Position numbers and translations under genes: made by a program | The notes under the pieces: generated by a model | Told to the model about the DNA's origin: nothing | The model's input: only the letters and a program-made list of their open reading frames with translations | The model's database searches: none | Shown here: positions 1 through 7,943 of the stretch, piece after piece | Position numbering within the stretch: the stretch's first letter is position 1 | How the letters are laid out: the number at the start of each line of letters is the position of its first letter | Source of the DNA: an uncultured Dorea sp. | GTDB taxonomy: Bacteria > Bacillota > Clostridia > Lachnospirales > Lachnospiraceae | Direction: 5' to 3' | Assembly: GCA_910589275.1 (NCBI GenBank) | Contig: CAJUTH010000026.1 | Coordinates: 1 to 51,720 of the forward strand | Length of the DNA: 51,720 bases

Positions 1-112
1 TATTGTTTTTCGGCGGGTAATTGGTTATACTGTTATTGTTTACATTAGGCGGTTGCCCCGTATCTGCGCCAACAGATACATTCGGGACAGCCGTTTCTTT
101 TTTATTCGCCAT
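1..112 (-). CDS. 5' end of a mobile-element gene, probably AAA/RepA-like helicase (runs off the window)
   Basis: An open frame starts with ATG at 112 and runs off the left edge. Only about 37 residues are visible, beginning MANKKETAVPNVSVGADTG. This low-complexity, Asn/Thr-rich N-terminus resembles that of RepA-like AAA helicases carried by integrative elements of gut clostridia, but no catalytic motif lies inside the window. The start codon overlaps the end of the upstream MobC-like gene by 11 bases, which suggests translational coupling. The helicase assignment is recall of a family N-terminus and is weak; that a coding frame starts here is much safer. Confidence 0.5.
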   Translation of the reverse strand, partial: MANKKETAVPNVSVGADTGQPPNVNNNSITNYPPKNN

Positions 113-422
113 CTTCACTTTCTCCTTTCAGACCGCTGAGAATAACCGCAATCAGTTCGATTGTGTCAAGCATTTCTTCATTTACACCGTCGCCCGCTTC
201 AATCCTCTGCAATTCCGTAAGAACAGCGACATGCTCATTGCGGAGTGCCTTATACACCCTCGGATTGCCCTGCACAACCACGTCTTGGCATAAGAGACGC
301 CTTGTGATATAGTCCTGCTTGGTAAGCCCCGAAAGCCGCACCGCTTTGTCAATCCGCTCACTTTCTTCGGGAGATACCCGAAAGGATATTTTTGGTATCT
401 GGAAATAAACCGTGCCACACAA
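102..422 (-). CDS. MobC-like mobilisation / ribbon-helix-helix accessory protein, N-terminus uncertain
   Basis: About 106 residues. The N-terminal part carries a ribbon-helix-helix-like stretch (FRVSPEESERIDKAVRLSG) followed by KQDYITRRLL, the pattern of relaxosome accessory proteins of the MobC type that help a relaxase act at oriT. The rest is helical and acidic. The only start available near the conserved part is TTG at 422, with no convincing ribosome binding site. The frame stays open further upstream into what looks like a GNAT gene on the other strand. This suggests the true N-terminus was lost or replaced at a recombination junction near 423-430. It overlaps the next gene of the element by 11 bases. 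Confidence 0.6.
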   Translation of the reverse strand: MCGTVYFQIPKISFRVSPEESERIDKAVRLSGLTKQDYITRRLLCQDVVVQGNPRVYKALRNEHVAVLTELQRIEAGDGVNEEMLDTIELIAVILSGLKGESEDGE

Positions 423-473
423 ATTATTTCCGCTTATGCTTGCGATACATTTGCCGGCGTCCTTCTCGCCGAA

Positions 474-878
474 ATGAACGGCGGGCAGAGGAAATATCGT
501 TCTTTCTGGAAATCAATCTATGCCAAAGACTTTGACATTTTACAGAACCTTTTTGCCAAAGGCGGCGTAGGGGTATACGACGAAACAAACAAGGAGTTAT
601 TTTCCCAATACTGCAAGAACAATACCCCCGATGGCGAAATCATCTTTTTAGCCGCTAACCCTGCTGTCAAAGCAAAAGGTATCGGAAGTTTGCTCCTTAA
701 GGAATTGGAACGCCGTGAAAAAGGAAAGCAGATTTACCTATATACCGATGACGCCTGCACTTATCAATTCTATGAACATCGGCAATTTGAACGTGCAGGA
801 GAAAAGGACATTGTCCTTCATCTTGGCAATCGGACAGTCAATCTCAAATGCCTTTTATACAGCAAAGTTCTAAACTAA
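474..878 (+). CDS. GNAT-family N-acetyltransferase, probably 5'-truncated
   Basis: From ATG 474 the product has 134 residues. It contains a GNAT acetyl-CoA-binding segment (NPAVKAKGIGSLLLKELE, the Q/RxxGxG/A type loop followed by a helix) and the usual C-terminal YTDDACTYQFYEHRQFERAG strand-helix with the conserved Tyr-x-x-x-Gly-Phe-like end. The frame is open upstream of 474, and the residues encoded from about 426 (IISAYACDTFAGVLLAEMNG) match the central GNAT strand that normally lies about 50 residues into the protein. The first strand and helix are therefore missing, and the reading frame runs antisense into the MobC-like gene. I infer a gene cut by insertion or recombination near 425. 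Substrate unknown. No clear Shine-Dalgarno precedes 474. Confidence 0.6.
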   Translation: MNGGQRKYRSFWKSIYAKDFDILQNLFAKGGVGVYDETNKELFSQYCKNNTPDGEIIFLAANPAVKAKGIGSLLLKELERREKGKQIYLYTDDACTYQFYEHRQFERAGEKDIVLHLGNRTVNLKCLLYSKVLN

Positions 879-907
879 CCTCCTTTCTTTCCATTTTCAG
901 CGTGCAT

Positions 908-953
908 AAAAAACGCCCTTAGCCATGAGTTCCTACCCACAGCTAAGGGCGTT
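908..953 (-). terminator. Rho-independent terminator, leftward
   Basis: The 12-nt arms AACGCCCTTAGC (912-923) and GCTAAGGGCGTT (942-953) are perfectly complementary across an 18-nt loop. Read leftward, the stem is followed by a run of six T (913-908). It would stop transcription coming from guaA or the element end before it reaches the GNAT and MobC-like genes. Confidence 0.75.
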
Positions 954-1173
954 ATAATATGGATTCGTTCAGAACCAAGCGGAGTTTGGGCAATATATGC
1001 GATGGATGTTTACATTCAAGAGCATATATTGGCAAAAATCCATTTGGCGGATACGCCACAACGAGGAAATATTTAATATTTCCGAGTATGGCTCTGAACA
1101 TTAGCCAGCCTCTTGCAAATCATTCCCCTACCAACAAACCACTTAACCGCAAGAATAATCGCACTCAAACGAC

Positions 1174-1193
1174 TGTTATCAATTTGTTATCAA
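1174..1193 (+). repeat. Tandem 9-bp direct repeats, candidate integrase/excisionase arm sites
   Basis: TGTTATCAA occurs twice without mismatch, with starts 11 bp apart (one helical turn), 60-80 bp from the guaA stop codon. Paired short direct repeats beside an attachment core are typical arm-type sites of tyrosine-recombinase elements. No core duplication is visible because the other end of the element is outside the window. Confidence 0.35.
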
Positions 1194-1251
1194 AAGACCT
1201 TTCCAAAGTCTGCAAACCCACATAAACACTAGATTTACTAAGCATTTTTGT

Positions 1252-2229
1252 TTATTCCCACTCAATTGTCCCACACGGCTTCGGCGTCAGATCATACAGC
1301 ACTCTGTTCACACCTTCCACTTCATGGGTAATACGGTCCGTAATATGTTCCAGCAGGTCAAACGGCACATTCTCAACAGTTGCCGTCATTGCATCCACAG
1401 TATTTACCGCACGCAGAATAACCGGATACGCAAAGGTTCTTGCGCCCTCCTTTACACCTACTGACCTGAAATCCGGCACAGCAGTAAAATACTGCCACAC
1501 CTTGCCTTCCAGCCCGTTCTTTGCAAATTCTTCCCGCAGTATCGCATCAGACTCCCGTACGATTTCCAGACGCTCTCTGGTAATAGCGCCAAGACAGCGC
1601 ACGCCAAGTCCCGGTCCCGGAAATGGCTGCCGATAAACCATATTATCCGGAAGGCCAAGCGCTTTTCCTACCACCCGCACCTCATCTTTATATAAAAACT
1701 TCAGCGGTTCTACCAGTTCAAACTGCAGATCCTCCGGCAGGCCTCCCACATTATGATGCGCTTTCACACCGTCGCTCTCGATAATATCCGGATAAATGGT
1801 TCCCTGCGCCAGATATTCGATTCCCTCCTGCCCTCTTGCTTCCTCTTCAAATACACGGATAAACTCCGCTCCGATAATCTTACGTTTCTTTTCCGGTTCC
1901 GCAACACCTGCAAGCTTATCCAAAAATCTATCAACCGCATCCACATAAATCAGGTTTGCATCCATCTGATTACGGAACACCTCTACTACCTGCTCTGGTT
2001 CGCCTTTCCTAAGCAGCCCGTGATTCACGTGTACGCAAACCAGTCTTTTTCCGATTGCCTTGATTAAAAGCGCCGCAACAACGGAAGAATCCACTCCGCC
2101 TGAAAGCGCCAACAGCACTTTCTTCCCGCCAACCTGAGATTGAATCTCCTTTATCTGCTCCGAAATAAATGCATCTGCAAGTTCCTTCGTTGTAATGCGT
2201 TCCATATTATCCGGCCTCTTATTATTCAT
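1252..2229 (-). CDS. guaA: GMP synthase, ATP-pyrophosphatase and dimerisation part only
   Basis: Catalyses the ATP-dependent amination of XMP to GMP. The product has 325 residues. The PP-loop motif LALSGGVDSSVVAALL is at about 40-55, the XMP-binding and dimerisation domain fills the C-terminal third (RQPFPGPGLGVRCLGAI), and it ends in the canonical KPCGTIEWE. A usual bacterial GuaA is 510-525 residues because an N-terminal class I glutamine amidotransferase comes first. Here that half is absent and no second frame carries it upstream. The enzyme must use free ammonia or a separate glutaminase subunit, as in archaeal two-subunit GMP synthases, or serve as a second copy. The start at 2229 has AAAGGGAG 12 bases upstream; MERITT eight residues later is an alternative. 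I see no guanine riboswitch in the leader. The 3' end faces the mobile-element remnant. Confidence 0.85.
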   Translation of the reverse strand: MNNKRPDNMERITTKELADAFISEQIKEIQSQVGGKKVLLALSGGVDSSVVAALLIKAIGKRLVCVHVNHGLLRKGEPEQVVEVFRNQMDANLIYVDAVDRFLDKLAGVAEPEKKRKIIGAEFIRVFEEEARGQEGIEYLAQGTIYPDIIESDGVKAHHNVGGLPEDLQFELVEPLKFLYKDEVRVVGKALGLPDNMVYRQPFPGPGLGVRCLGAITRERLEIVRESDAILREEFAKNGLEGKVWQYFTAVPDFRSVGVKEGARTFAYPVILRAVNTVDAMTATVENVPFDLLEHITDRITHEVEGVNRVLYDLTPKPCGTIEWE

Positions 2230-2439
2230 AATCTGTACATTCTCCCTTTCTCATGCAATCTCTGTCTATTTATTTTATCTCTATCTCTGCCATTCTTGCT
2301 TCCCGAATGCCTGCTGCCTCTATAACCAGAAATTACATCCCGCTTTTCCACTTTTTCATTTGATTTCCCATCCTTTCTTACATGTATCTTTTTATTATTT
2401 TATTTTATCATATCCTCCCTAATTTCTCAATTACAGATA

Positions 2440-2471
2440 AACAGAAAAACGGCTCTAAACAGAACCGTTTT
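2440..2471 (-). terminator. Rho-independent terminator after spoVAE
   Basis: A hairpin with arms AAAACGGCTCT (2446-2456) and AGAACCGTTTT (2461-2471) pairs throughout, with one G-U pair and a 4-nt loop. Read leftward it runs into a T-rich tail. It lies 11 bases after the spoVAE stop codon and separates the spoVA pair from guaA. Confidence 0.75.
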
Positions 2472-2481
2472 CTAAACTTTT

Positions 2482-2847
2482 TTATTTTTTCATCTTCGGC
2501 TCGAATATCCATGATGCCAGATATCCAAAAATCAACGCTGCTGAAATTCCCACCGCACTGGCCTTAAATCCGCCCATAAAGATTCCGATAAAGCCTTCAT
2601 CCTTCACCGCTTCTTTTACGCCTTTGAACAATGTGTTCCCAAATCCAAGAAGAGGTACGCTTGCCCCCGCGCCTGCGAAATCCTGAAACGGCTGATAAAT
2701 TCCAAGAAATCCAAGCACCGCTCCGGTACATACCAAAAGTACCATAATCCTTCCCGGCATCAGCTTAGTCCTATCCAGCAGTATCTGCGCCAGTGCGCAG
2801 ATCAATCCTCCAACCCAGAATGCATGAAAATAATCCATAAAATCCAC
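2482..2847 (-). CDS. spoVAE: Stage V sporulation protein AE (SpoVAE)
   Basis: A small integral membrane component of the SpoVA channel, which moves dipicolinic acid and Ca2+ into the forespore and releases them at germination. About 121 residues with four hydrophobic segments. The opening DYFHAFWVGGLICALAQIL and the glycine-rich FMGGFKASAVGISAALIFGY near the C-terminus are family landmarks. The frame is open further upstream, but AAAGGGGGG lies six bases before a GTG at 2847 and the family N-terminus begins there. The next ATG, at 2838, is 15 bases from that site. The gene starts just after the spoVAD stop (2861) and is clearly co-transcribed with it. Confidence 0.88.
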   Translation of the reverse strand: MDFMDYFHAFWVGGLICALAQILLDRTKLMPGRIMVLLVCTGAVLGFLGIYQPFQDFAGAGASVPLLGFGNTLFKGVKEAVKDEGFIGIFMGGFKASAVGISAALIFGYLASWIFEPKMKK

Positions 2848-2860
2848 AGCTATCCCCCCT

Positions 2861-3874
2861 TTAACAGTGTTCCAGCACAATACCGTGAGCAATTCCCGGC
2901 ACGCTCTCGCCTTCATTAAAGCTGACTGTAGACATGAGCGCACCCGTCGGCACGAATAATACTCTTTTCCACTCACCTTTCTCAAGCTTCGGCAGGATAT
3001 AAGACGCCAGCGTCGCAGCCGCGCAGCCGCAGCCGCTTCCTCCCGCATGAGTGTCCTGAGTCTGCTGGTCAAAAATCGTCATACCGCAATCCATGTGATT
3101 TTTCATAATATCCAATCCTTTTTTCCGCATCAGGTCAAAGAGGATACTCTGCCCCACATACCCCAGATCGCCGGTAATTATCCGATTGTAATCATCCGAC
3201 TGCCTTTCAAAATCCTGCAGATGAACCGCTATAGTATCTGCCGCGGCCGGCGCCATACATGCCCCCATATTCTGGGAATCCTTCAATCCATAATCCACGA
3301 TCTTGCCGACTGTGATCCCAGATATCCTTACATGGCTTTTTTTATTTCCCACCACAAAAGCACCGCTTCCAGTTACCGTCCACTGTGCCGATAAAGGCCG
3401 TTGATTTGCATAGCTCAAGGGAAACCTAAATTCCTTCTCCGCCGTCCCAAAATGACTAGATGTAACCGCAAGCATATGTTCTCCATATCCTGCCGCCACG
3501 CACATGGCGGCCAGCGCCAGCGCCTCCCCGGAAGTTGAACAGGCACCAAACAGCCCAAATAGGGGAGTCTGGAAACTTTCCAACCCCATAGACGTTGCGA
3601 TGCCCTGCCTCAAAAGATCGCCGCCAAACAAATACCTAATCTTCTCCGGCATCAGCTTCGCCTTGCCCAAGGCCAGAGTACAGGCTTCTTTCTGCATCGT
3701 TCCTTCTGCAGCCTCCCATGTCTTCTCTCCAAAGAGATTCTCCGGGTCTGTCATGTCAAAGTATTTCCCCAGCGGTCCTTCGCTTTCCTTTTTTCCCACT
3801 ACAGCGGCGCTGCTCATAATATAAGGGGATTCAGCAAATGCAATGCTCTGCGTTCCCTTCGTTCTCTGAATCAT
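2861..3874 (-). CDS. spoVAD: Stage V sporulation protein AD (SpoVAD)
   Basis: Thiolase-fold protein that binds dipicolinic acid as part of the SpoVA complex in the spore inner membrane. The product has 337 residues, the usual family length. Recognisable segments are GTQSIAFAESPYIMSSAAVVG near the N-terminus, LFGACSTSGEALALAAM in the middle, GDLGYVGQSILFDLM, and the glycine/cysteine-rich HAGGSGCGCAAATLASYILP. The start is the ATG at 3874, with AGGTGG seven bases upstream; an in-frame Met six residues earlier has no such site. spoVAE follows 13 bases after its stop. spoVAC, which usually comes first in the operon, is absent: the gene upstream is jetC. A sigma-G-like promoter precedes it. Confidence 0.93.
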   Translation of the reverse strand: MIQRTKGTQSIAFAESPYIMSSAAVVGKKESEGPLGKYFDMTDPENLFGEKTWEAAEGTMQKEACTLALGKAKLMPEKIRYLFGGDLLRQGIATSMGLESFQTPLFGLFGACSTSGEALALAAMCVAAGYGEHMLAVTSSHFGTAEKEFRFPLSYANQRPLSAQWTVTGSGAFVVGNKKSHVRISGITVGKIVDYGLKDSQNMGACMAPAAADTIAVHLQDFERQSDDYNRIITGDLGYVGQSILFDLMRKKGLDIMKNHMDCGMTIFDQQTQDTHAGGSGCGCAAATLASYILPKLEKGEWKRVLFVPTGALMSTVSFNEGESVPGIAHGIVLEHC

Positions 3875-3917
3875 ATGATATCCACCTTCCATATTAACTC
3901 GGTTCTCTTCCTGCCAT

Positions 3918-3947
3918 TAGTATGGAAAGTTTACAAAAAAATTATAC
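3918..3947 (-). promoter_or_regulatory. Candidate sigma-G (forespore) promoter for spoVAD-spoVAE
   Basis: Read leftward, GTATA (3947-3943) and CATACTA (3924-3918) are separated by 18 bases. This fits the sigma-G pattern of a GHATR -35 and a CATnnTA -10. The -35 overlaps the jetC stop codon and the -10 is about 44 bases before the spoVAD start. Forespore-specific expression is the known mode for spoVA operons. The TATAAT overlapping the -35 has no matching -35 of its own. Confidence 0.55.
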
Positions 3948-3948
3948 C

Positions 3949-6900
3949 CTAACTGCCATGATTTTCTTTGTTCTGCTCTGTGCATCCCTCCATCATTTCC
4001 AGATAATTTCCTTTATCAATATGCATCATGGAAATCTGGTTATTGTACCTTCGGAATCCATAAACACTGTCCACATTGCGGATTAAAGACTGCAGGCGCT
4101 CATCCGGCACACAGACAATCAACTGCAGCTCCAATTCTCTTGCATAACGCAGGCATACTTCGCTCCGCTCCTTGTCCATCTTGGAAAATGCTTCATCTAA
4201 CAATACCAGCCGGATCTTAGAATCCCGGCTGCTCTGCTGCATGTAAAGCATCGCAAATCCTGCCAAAAGCGCCACATATTTAGGATTCTGCCCTTCGCCG
4301 CCGGAATCTCTTCCCGCCATCTCATCCACGGCATTTTTCTTAATATTCCCTTCCTTATCTTCCACCTTCTCGTACATGCTAAAGTTCAGATAATTACGGT
4401 AATCCGCATATTTTTCCATTTCCTGCTTGTGAAGAGAGCGTTTCTCGCCCTCCTCCTCTCTCGGCGGCATAAATTTCTCAGTCAATCTCTGTATCTGGCA
4501 TTCATATTTCTGATAAAATTCATCCTCACACAGACTAAGCTGTCCCTCAAAGCCGTCATTATCCAATACCTTACTGTCAAGCTCCGGCGCCGTCAGCATC
4601 TCATAAAACTGTCCGTTTTCATTCTCAGCCGGAAGAATATCAATCTGATAGGTGCTGTCCGAAAAACGAATCTTTGAGAGCATTCGGTTGATTTCTCTCT
4701 TATGACGGTAAGCCGCCTTAATTTCTCCATGAATGGTAGCAATAACATTCTCCCTGAGAGAATGATATACCTGCTGATACTGCTTCTCAAATTCCACCTT
4801 ATATTTCGGCTCAAAATCCTGTTTCAGTTCTTCATGAATCCTATCATACGCATCGTTTTCCCGCTCTACGCCGGTGAATCCGTACGCCGGATAATCTCTA
4901 TTGAAACGATTTCTCGCAATCACCCTCTGATCTGCCGCCTGTTCCTCTTGTCTTGCAAGCTCCGTAAGCTTTTCATTCTGCTTCCTTCTATACGTATTTT
5001 CTGCCTGCCCTTCTAGATTCTCCCTTACCTCCAAAAGCAAGGCTTCGTTTACTGCAAAGCCCTCCTCCAAACTTCTAAGTCTTTCCTGAAATCCCTCCAG
5101 TTCTTTCCTAATCGCACGGCAGTCGCTTTCCCGTCCAATCTGTTCTTTCGTAATCTGTTCCAAGTCAGCGTCCAGCCTCTTAAGCTCCTGCTCTAATTCC
5201 ATCTGCCTTTCCTTTAACCGGGCAGCCAGTGTTCCATCCTCCAGCTTCTTAAGTTCCCGCCGGAGAAGCTCCTCCCTTTCAAAATACTCCTCCAGCTCTC
5301 CGGCGGCGCCTGAGAGCTGCAAAAGCTGCTCCGTATTCTGATTCAAACGCTCAAATTTCTGCGCCCGGTTCAAAGTGCTCTGCAGTTGAAGATCGGCAAT
5401 CCTCCGTCTCTCCAATTCATAAATCTCATCCTCCAGCTCCCGAAGCTTTGCCTTAGAAACCTTTGTTCCGATACATGCGTACCGGTTATAATCGTCCTCC
5501 CTCAAATGACGGAAAATATAATTGCTGCAGGAATAACAATCTGAAGTTACGCCGTCGCGGACCTGATGAAGTTCCTCTATAGTCCCACACTTTGTGATTC
5601 TTCCCAGATATCTTTTCAAGCACAAATCCACATAAGGCTCGGATGTCTTTACCGCATCGTATAAAGTCCCCTTCTCTGCTGATGGATTGTCCCGCCCAAT
5701 TGCCGCCGTATTAATTATGTCAACCTCTTCATACTCTTTCCGCCTCATCCTGCGGAAAATCTTTGCCGCGTCCAACGCATACTGCGGTTCCGTAATCAGG
5801 CTGCGTTTCATTCGCCCCATCCTTCCCTCAACGGCATTTTTCCATTTCTCATCCGCAACATCAAACAAATCCGCAAATATCTCCACATGGATGGTTCTTC
5901 CATACTGGCTGCTCAATTCGCTCTGAAGCTCGGCCCTGGCGCTTTTCAGTTCCTTCCTGTAAGGCTTGCGGTCATGCTTCAAATCTTCTGCCATCTCCCG
6001 TTTCTCATCCAAGTCCTTTTTTGTCGAACGAATACTGTCTTTTAATTCCCCCAACTCTTCATCAATCATCTCCAGAGCATTTTCAATTCCCCGTTTCAGC
6101 TTCTCTATACACTCTGCCGATACGTCTCCCCGCAAAATGTCTTCGATACATTGCAATGTTGGATTACTGACATAACCGCTGATATCCTCATCCTCTATCC
6201 ACTCCCTTAGACCCTTTTGAATCTCCCGCCATTGTTTGGAATTTCCCTCCAAAAGGCCGATCGTAGTATGAAGCTCCTGAATCTCTTTCTTTTTAGCTCC
6301 ATAACTGCCTGCCTCAAGCTTTGACTTAACCTCTATCAGTTCATCTGTCGTTTTCTTTCTAACTGCCGCAAACTCCCTATGCTTTTCCTCCAATTCAGAA
6401 ATTTTAGCCTCCGCGCCTTTCAAATCCTCTTTCTTTGCTTCTAGACGTATTTTACAAGCCTCAATATCCAAAACCCGCAGAATCCTCTCTGTGCGCAGCT
6501 TATCGGCTCTCACCTGAACCAGCCTCTGGTTCTCTTCCCGTATCTCGTCTAAAAGTTCAATCCGGTGCTCTAAATCGTCCACCCTCTCCTTAATCTCACG
6601 GTAAGCGCCCAACTGCCTGCTGATAACAGATACGGTATCCTCCTTGCTTTTGGGAAACATATAGTCCCGGATAAACTGCCCCGTACCGTCTGCCATGCGC
6701 AGAGCAATCGCACTTTTTTCCATCGTCATGAGCCGTCCCGGATCTATATAGCCAAATATCTCATCATACAAGAGGTTCAGATATGCCTCTTTAGATGGAT
6801 ATACGCGGTTCACATCCACACGGCCCCGGTTGGACTCCGATCTGCTTCTGGCTTCAATCAGTTTCTTTATCTGCGCCGCCGTATAGGGCGTCCCATTCTC

Positions 6901-7335
6901 CGTCAGATATCCATCCTCCGGCAGCTCCCCGGAATGGCTGAAAAAATGATATTTCTTCAATTCCTGATCATGCCGTCCTACCTCAAAAACAGCTCCGATA
7001 CACGTAGTACTCCTGCTGCCGGTATCTTCTATTTCAAGCACAATCAGAGAACAGAAATCCATATTCTCCCTGTTAGACGTTCCGTCCTTCTGCGCTCCAC
7101 GCAGATAACTTAATACACTCCGCCTGTTTTTCGCATCATCCGCCGCCTTATTTAAAAATGCCGCCGCCACGCTTCCGTAGAGAATCACCTGTATAGCGTC
7201 CATCACCGTCGACTTGCCGGAACCGCTTTTCCCGCTGAACAGATTCACATACTCATGAAACTCCAAAATCTTATGGCTGACGCCGCCCCAATTGTTAATC
7301 AACATCCGCCGAAATAATTTCTTCGATTGTTTCAT
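3949..7335 (-). CDS. jetC: JetC/MksB-like SMC ATPase (Wadjet component)
   Basis: SMC-family ATPase of about 1128 residues that, with JetA and JetB, would form a MukBEF-like DNA-loading complex. The Walker A sequence is FSGKSGSGKST at about residues 35-43. Long coiled coils fill roughly 230-900 with a central hinge-like globular part. The C-terminus has a signature-like YVALLAGFAMLYMQQ and Walker B RLVLLDEAFSKMD. The preferred start is the ATG at 7335, with GGAGGAGG nine bases upstream; it overlaps the end of jetB by 41 bases. The frame is open ten residues further. In Wadjet systems a fourth gene, jetD (Toprim-like nuclease), follows. Here the next gene is spoVAD. Confidence 0.85.
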   Translation of the reverse strand: MKQSKKLFRRMLINNWGGVSHKILEFHEYVNLFSGKSGSGKSTVMDAIQVILYGSVAAAFLNKAADDAKNRRSVLSYLRGAQKDGTSNRENMDFCSLIVLEIEDTGSRSTTCIGAVFEVGRHDQELKKYHFFSHSGELPEDGYLTENGTPYTAAQIKKLIEARSRSESNRGRVDVNRVYPSKEAYLNLLYDEIFGYIDPGRLMTMEKSAIALRMADGTGQFIRDYMFPKSKEDTVSVISRQLGAYREIKERVDDLEHRIELLDEIREENQRLVQVRADKLRTERILRVLDIEACKIRLEAKKEDLKGAEAKISELEEKHREFAAVRKKTTDELIEVKSKLEAGSYGAKKKEIQELHTTIGLLEGNSKQWREIQKGLREWIEDEDISGYVSNPTLQCIEDILRGDVSAECIEKLKRGIENALEMIDEELGELKDSIRSTKKDLDEKREMAEDLKHDRKPYRKELKSARAELQSELSSQYGRTIHVEIFADLFDVADEKWKNAVEGRMGRMKRSLITEPQYALDAAKIFRRMRRKEYEEVDIINTAAIGRDNPSAEKGTLYDAVKTSEPYVDLCLKRYLGRITKCGTIEELHQVRDGVTSDCYSCSNYIFRHLREDDYNRYACIGTKVSKAKLRELEDEIYELERRRIADLQLQSTLNRAQKFERLNQNTEQLLQLSGAAGELEEYFEREELLRRELKKLEDGTLAARLKERQMELEQELKRLDADLEQITKEQIGRESDCRAIRKELEGFQERLRSLEEGFAVNEALLLEVRENLEGQAENTYRRKQNEKLTELARQEEQAADQRVIARNRFNRDYPAYGFTGVERENDAYDRIHEELKQDFEPKYKVEFEKQYQQVYHSLRENVIATIHGEIKAAYRHKREINRMLSKIRFSDSTYQIDILPAENENGQFYEMLTAPELDSKVLDNDGFEGQLSLCEDEFYQKYECQIQRLTEKFMPPREEEGEKRSLHKQEMEKYADYRNYLNFSMYEKVEDKEGNIKKNAVDEMAGRDSGGEGQNPKYVALLAGFAMLYMQQSSRDSKIRLVLLDEAFSKMDKERSEVCLRYARELELQLIVCVPDERLQSLIRNVDSVYGFRRYNNQISMMHIDKGNYLEMMEGCTEQNKENHGS

Positions 7336-7939
7336 CTTCTGCAGCCTCCTCCCCGTATTGCTCAATCAGCTCATTCACATCCGCAGCGCTGACATAGAGA
7401 TTAATCGTACTATACAGATAAATCGGCGTCTCATCCTCCACATCCCGTACCGCTCCCGGAAGTTCAATCATTTGGTGCCGGTTCATCACATACAGAGCCT
7501 CCCTCCACTCCGCCGACGCCAATTTCCGGTTTAGAAGATTTGTATTCTTCCCATACTCTCTGATTTCTTTCAAATTTGTTACCGTAGCATTCAATCCATC
7601 CCCAAGGATCTTCTCCCGGTAAATCATCTTTACAAGCAATATAACAACCGTTGTCGTCAGGCTGATTTTCTCAGTTTCCGCCCCTTCCCCCTTTAACCGG
7701 AAGATATGCTCCTGCGGGTCATGCTCCATCTCGCAGCCAAGCACCGACAGATAATCCTCAATAAATCCCTTGTGCCTGGCGCAGAGTTCATAGTCGGGGT
7801 TATCTCTAGGCGTTAATGTAACCGGATCGTATTTCATCTGTATAATACAGGTCTGCCGAAATAATTTTGTTATCGTTCTTTTCAAATTCTCCGCCTCAGT
7901 CACAGATAACTCTTCCAAATATCCCATATATGCCGCCAT
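7295..7939 (-). CDS. jetB: JetB/MksE-like protein (DUF4194)
   Basis: The product has 214 residues and is predicted to be a winged-helix kite-type bridging subunit joining the kleisin-like JetA to the SMC ATPase JetC. The visible pattern, helical with ENLKRTITKLFRQTCIIQ near the N-terminus and a very acidic tail (EEAAEDETIEEIISADVD), fits DUF4194. The ATG at 7939 has AAGGAG seven bases upstream, inside the end of jetA. The gap from the jetA stop is four bases and the 3' end overlaps jetC, so the three genes are translated as a unit. Confidence 0.82.
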   Translation of the reverse strand: MAAYMGYLEELSVTEAENLKRTITKLFRQTCIIQMKYDPVTLTPRDNPDYELCARHKGFIEDYLSVLGCEMEHDPQEHIFRLKGEGAETEKISLTTTVVILLVKMIYREKILGDGLNATVTNLKEIREYGKNTNLLNRKLASAEWREALYVMNRHQMIELPGAVRDVEDETPIYLYSTINLYVSAADVNELIEQYGEEAAEDETIEEIISADVD

Positions 7940-7943
7940 TCCT

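Larger units (their letters stand above)
879..1251. other. Gene-free stretch between the GNAT fragment and guaA: element end / att region
   Basis: No supportable gene. It holds a strong terminator hairpin (912-953), a 10-bp perfect inverted repeat (991-1000 with 1022-1031), a small inverted repeat TGGCG/CGCCA (1045-1058), and two perfect TGTTATCAA direct repeats with 11-bp period (1174-1182, 1185-1193). The stretch ends directly at the stop codon of guaA. Together this looks like the terminal, non-coding end of an integrative element rather than ordinary intergenic DNA. No integrase gene is visible. Confidence 0.5.

Noticed and set aside
2230..2445. Guanine riboswitch upstream of guaA
   Set aside because: I looked for the conserved purine-riboswitch core and its paired loops and did not find them.
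2848..3072. Upstream extension of spoVAE by about 75 residues
   Set aside because: The extra part is the spoVAD gene read in another frame; a strong ribosome binding site sits before the GTG at 2847.
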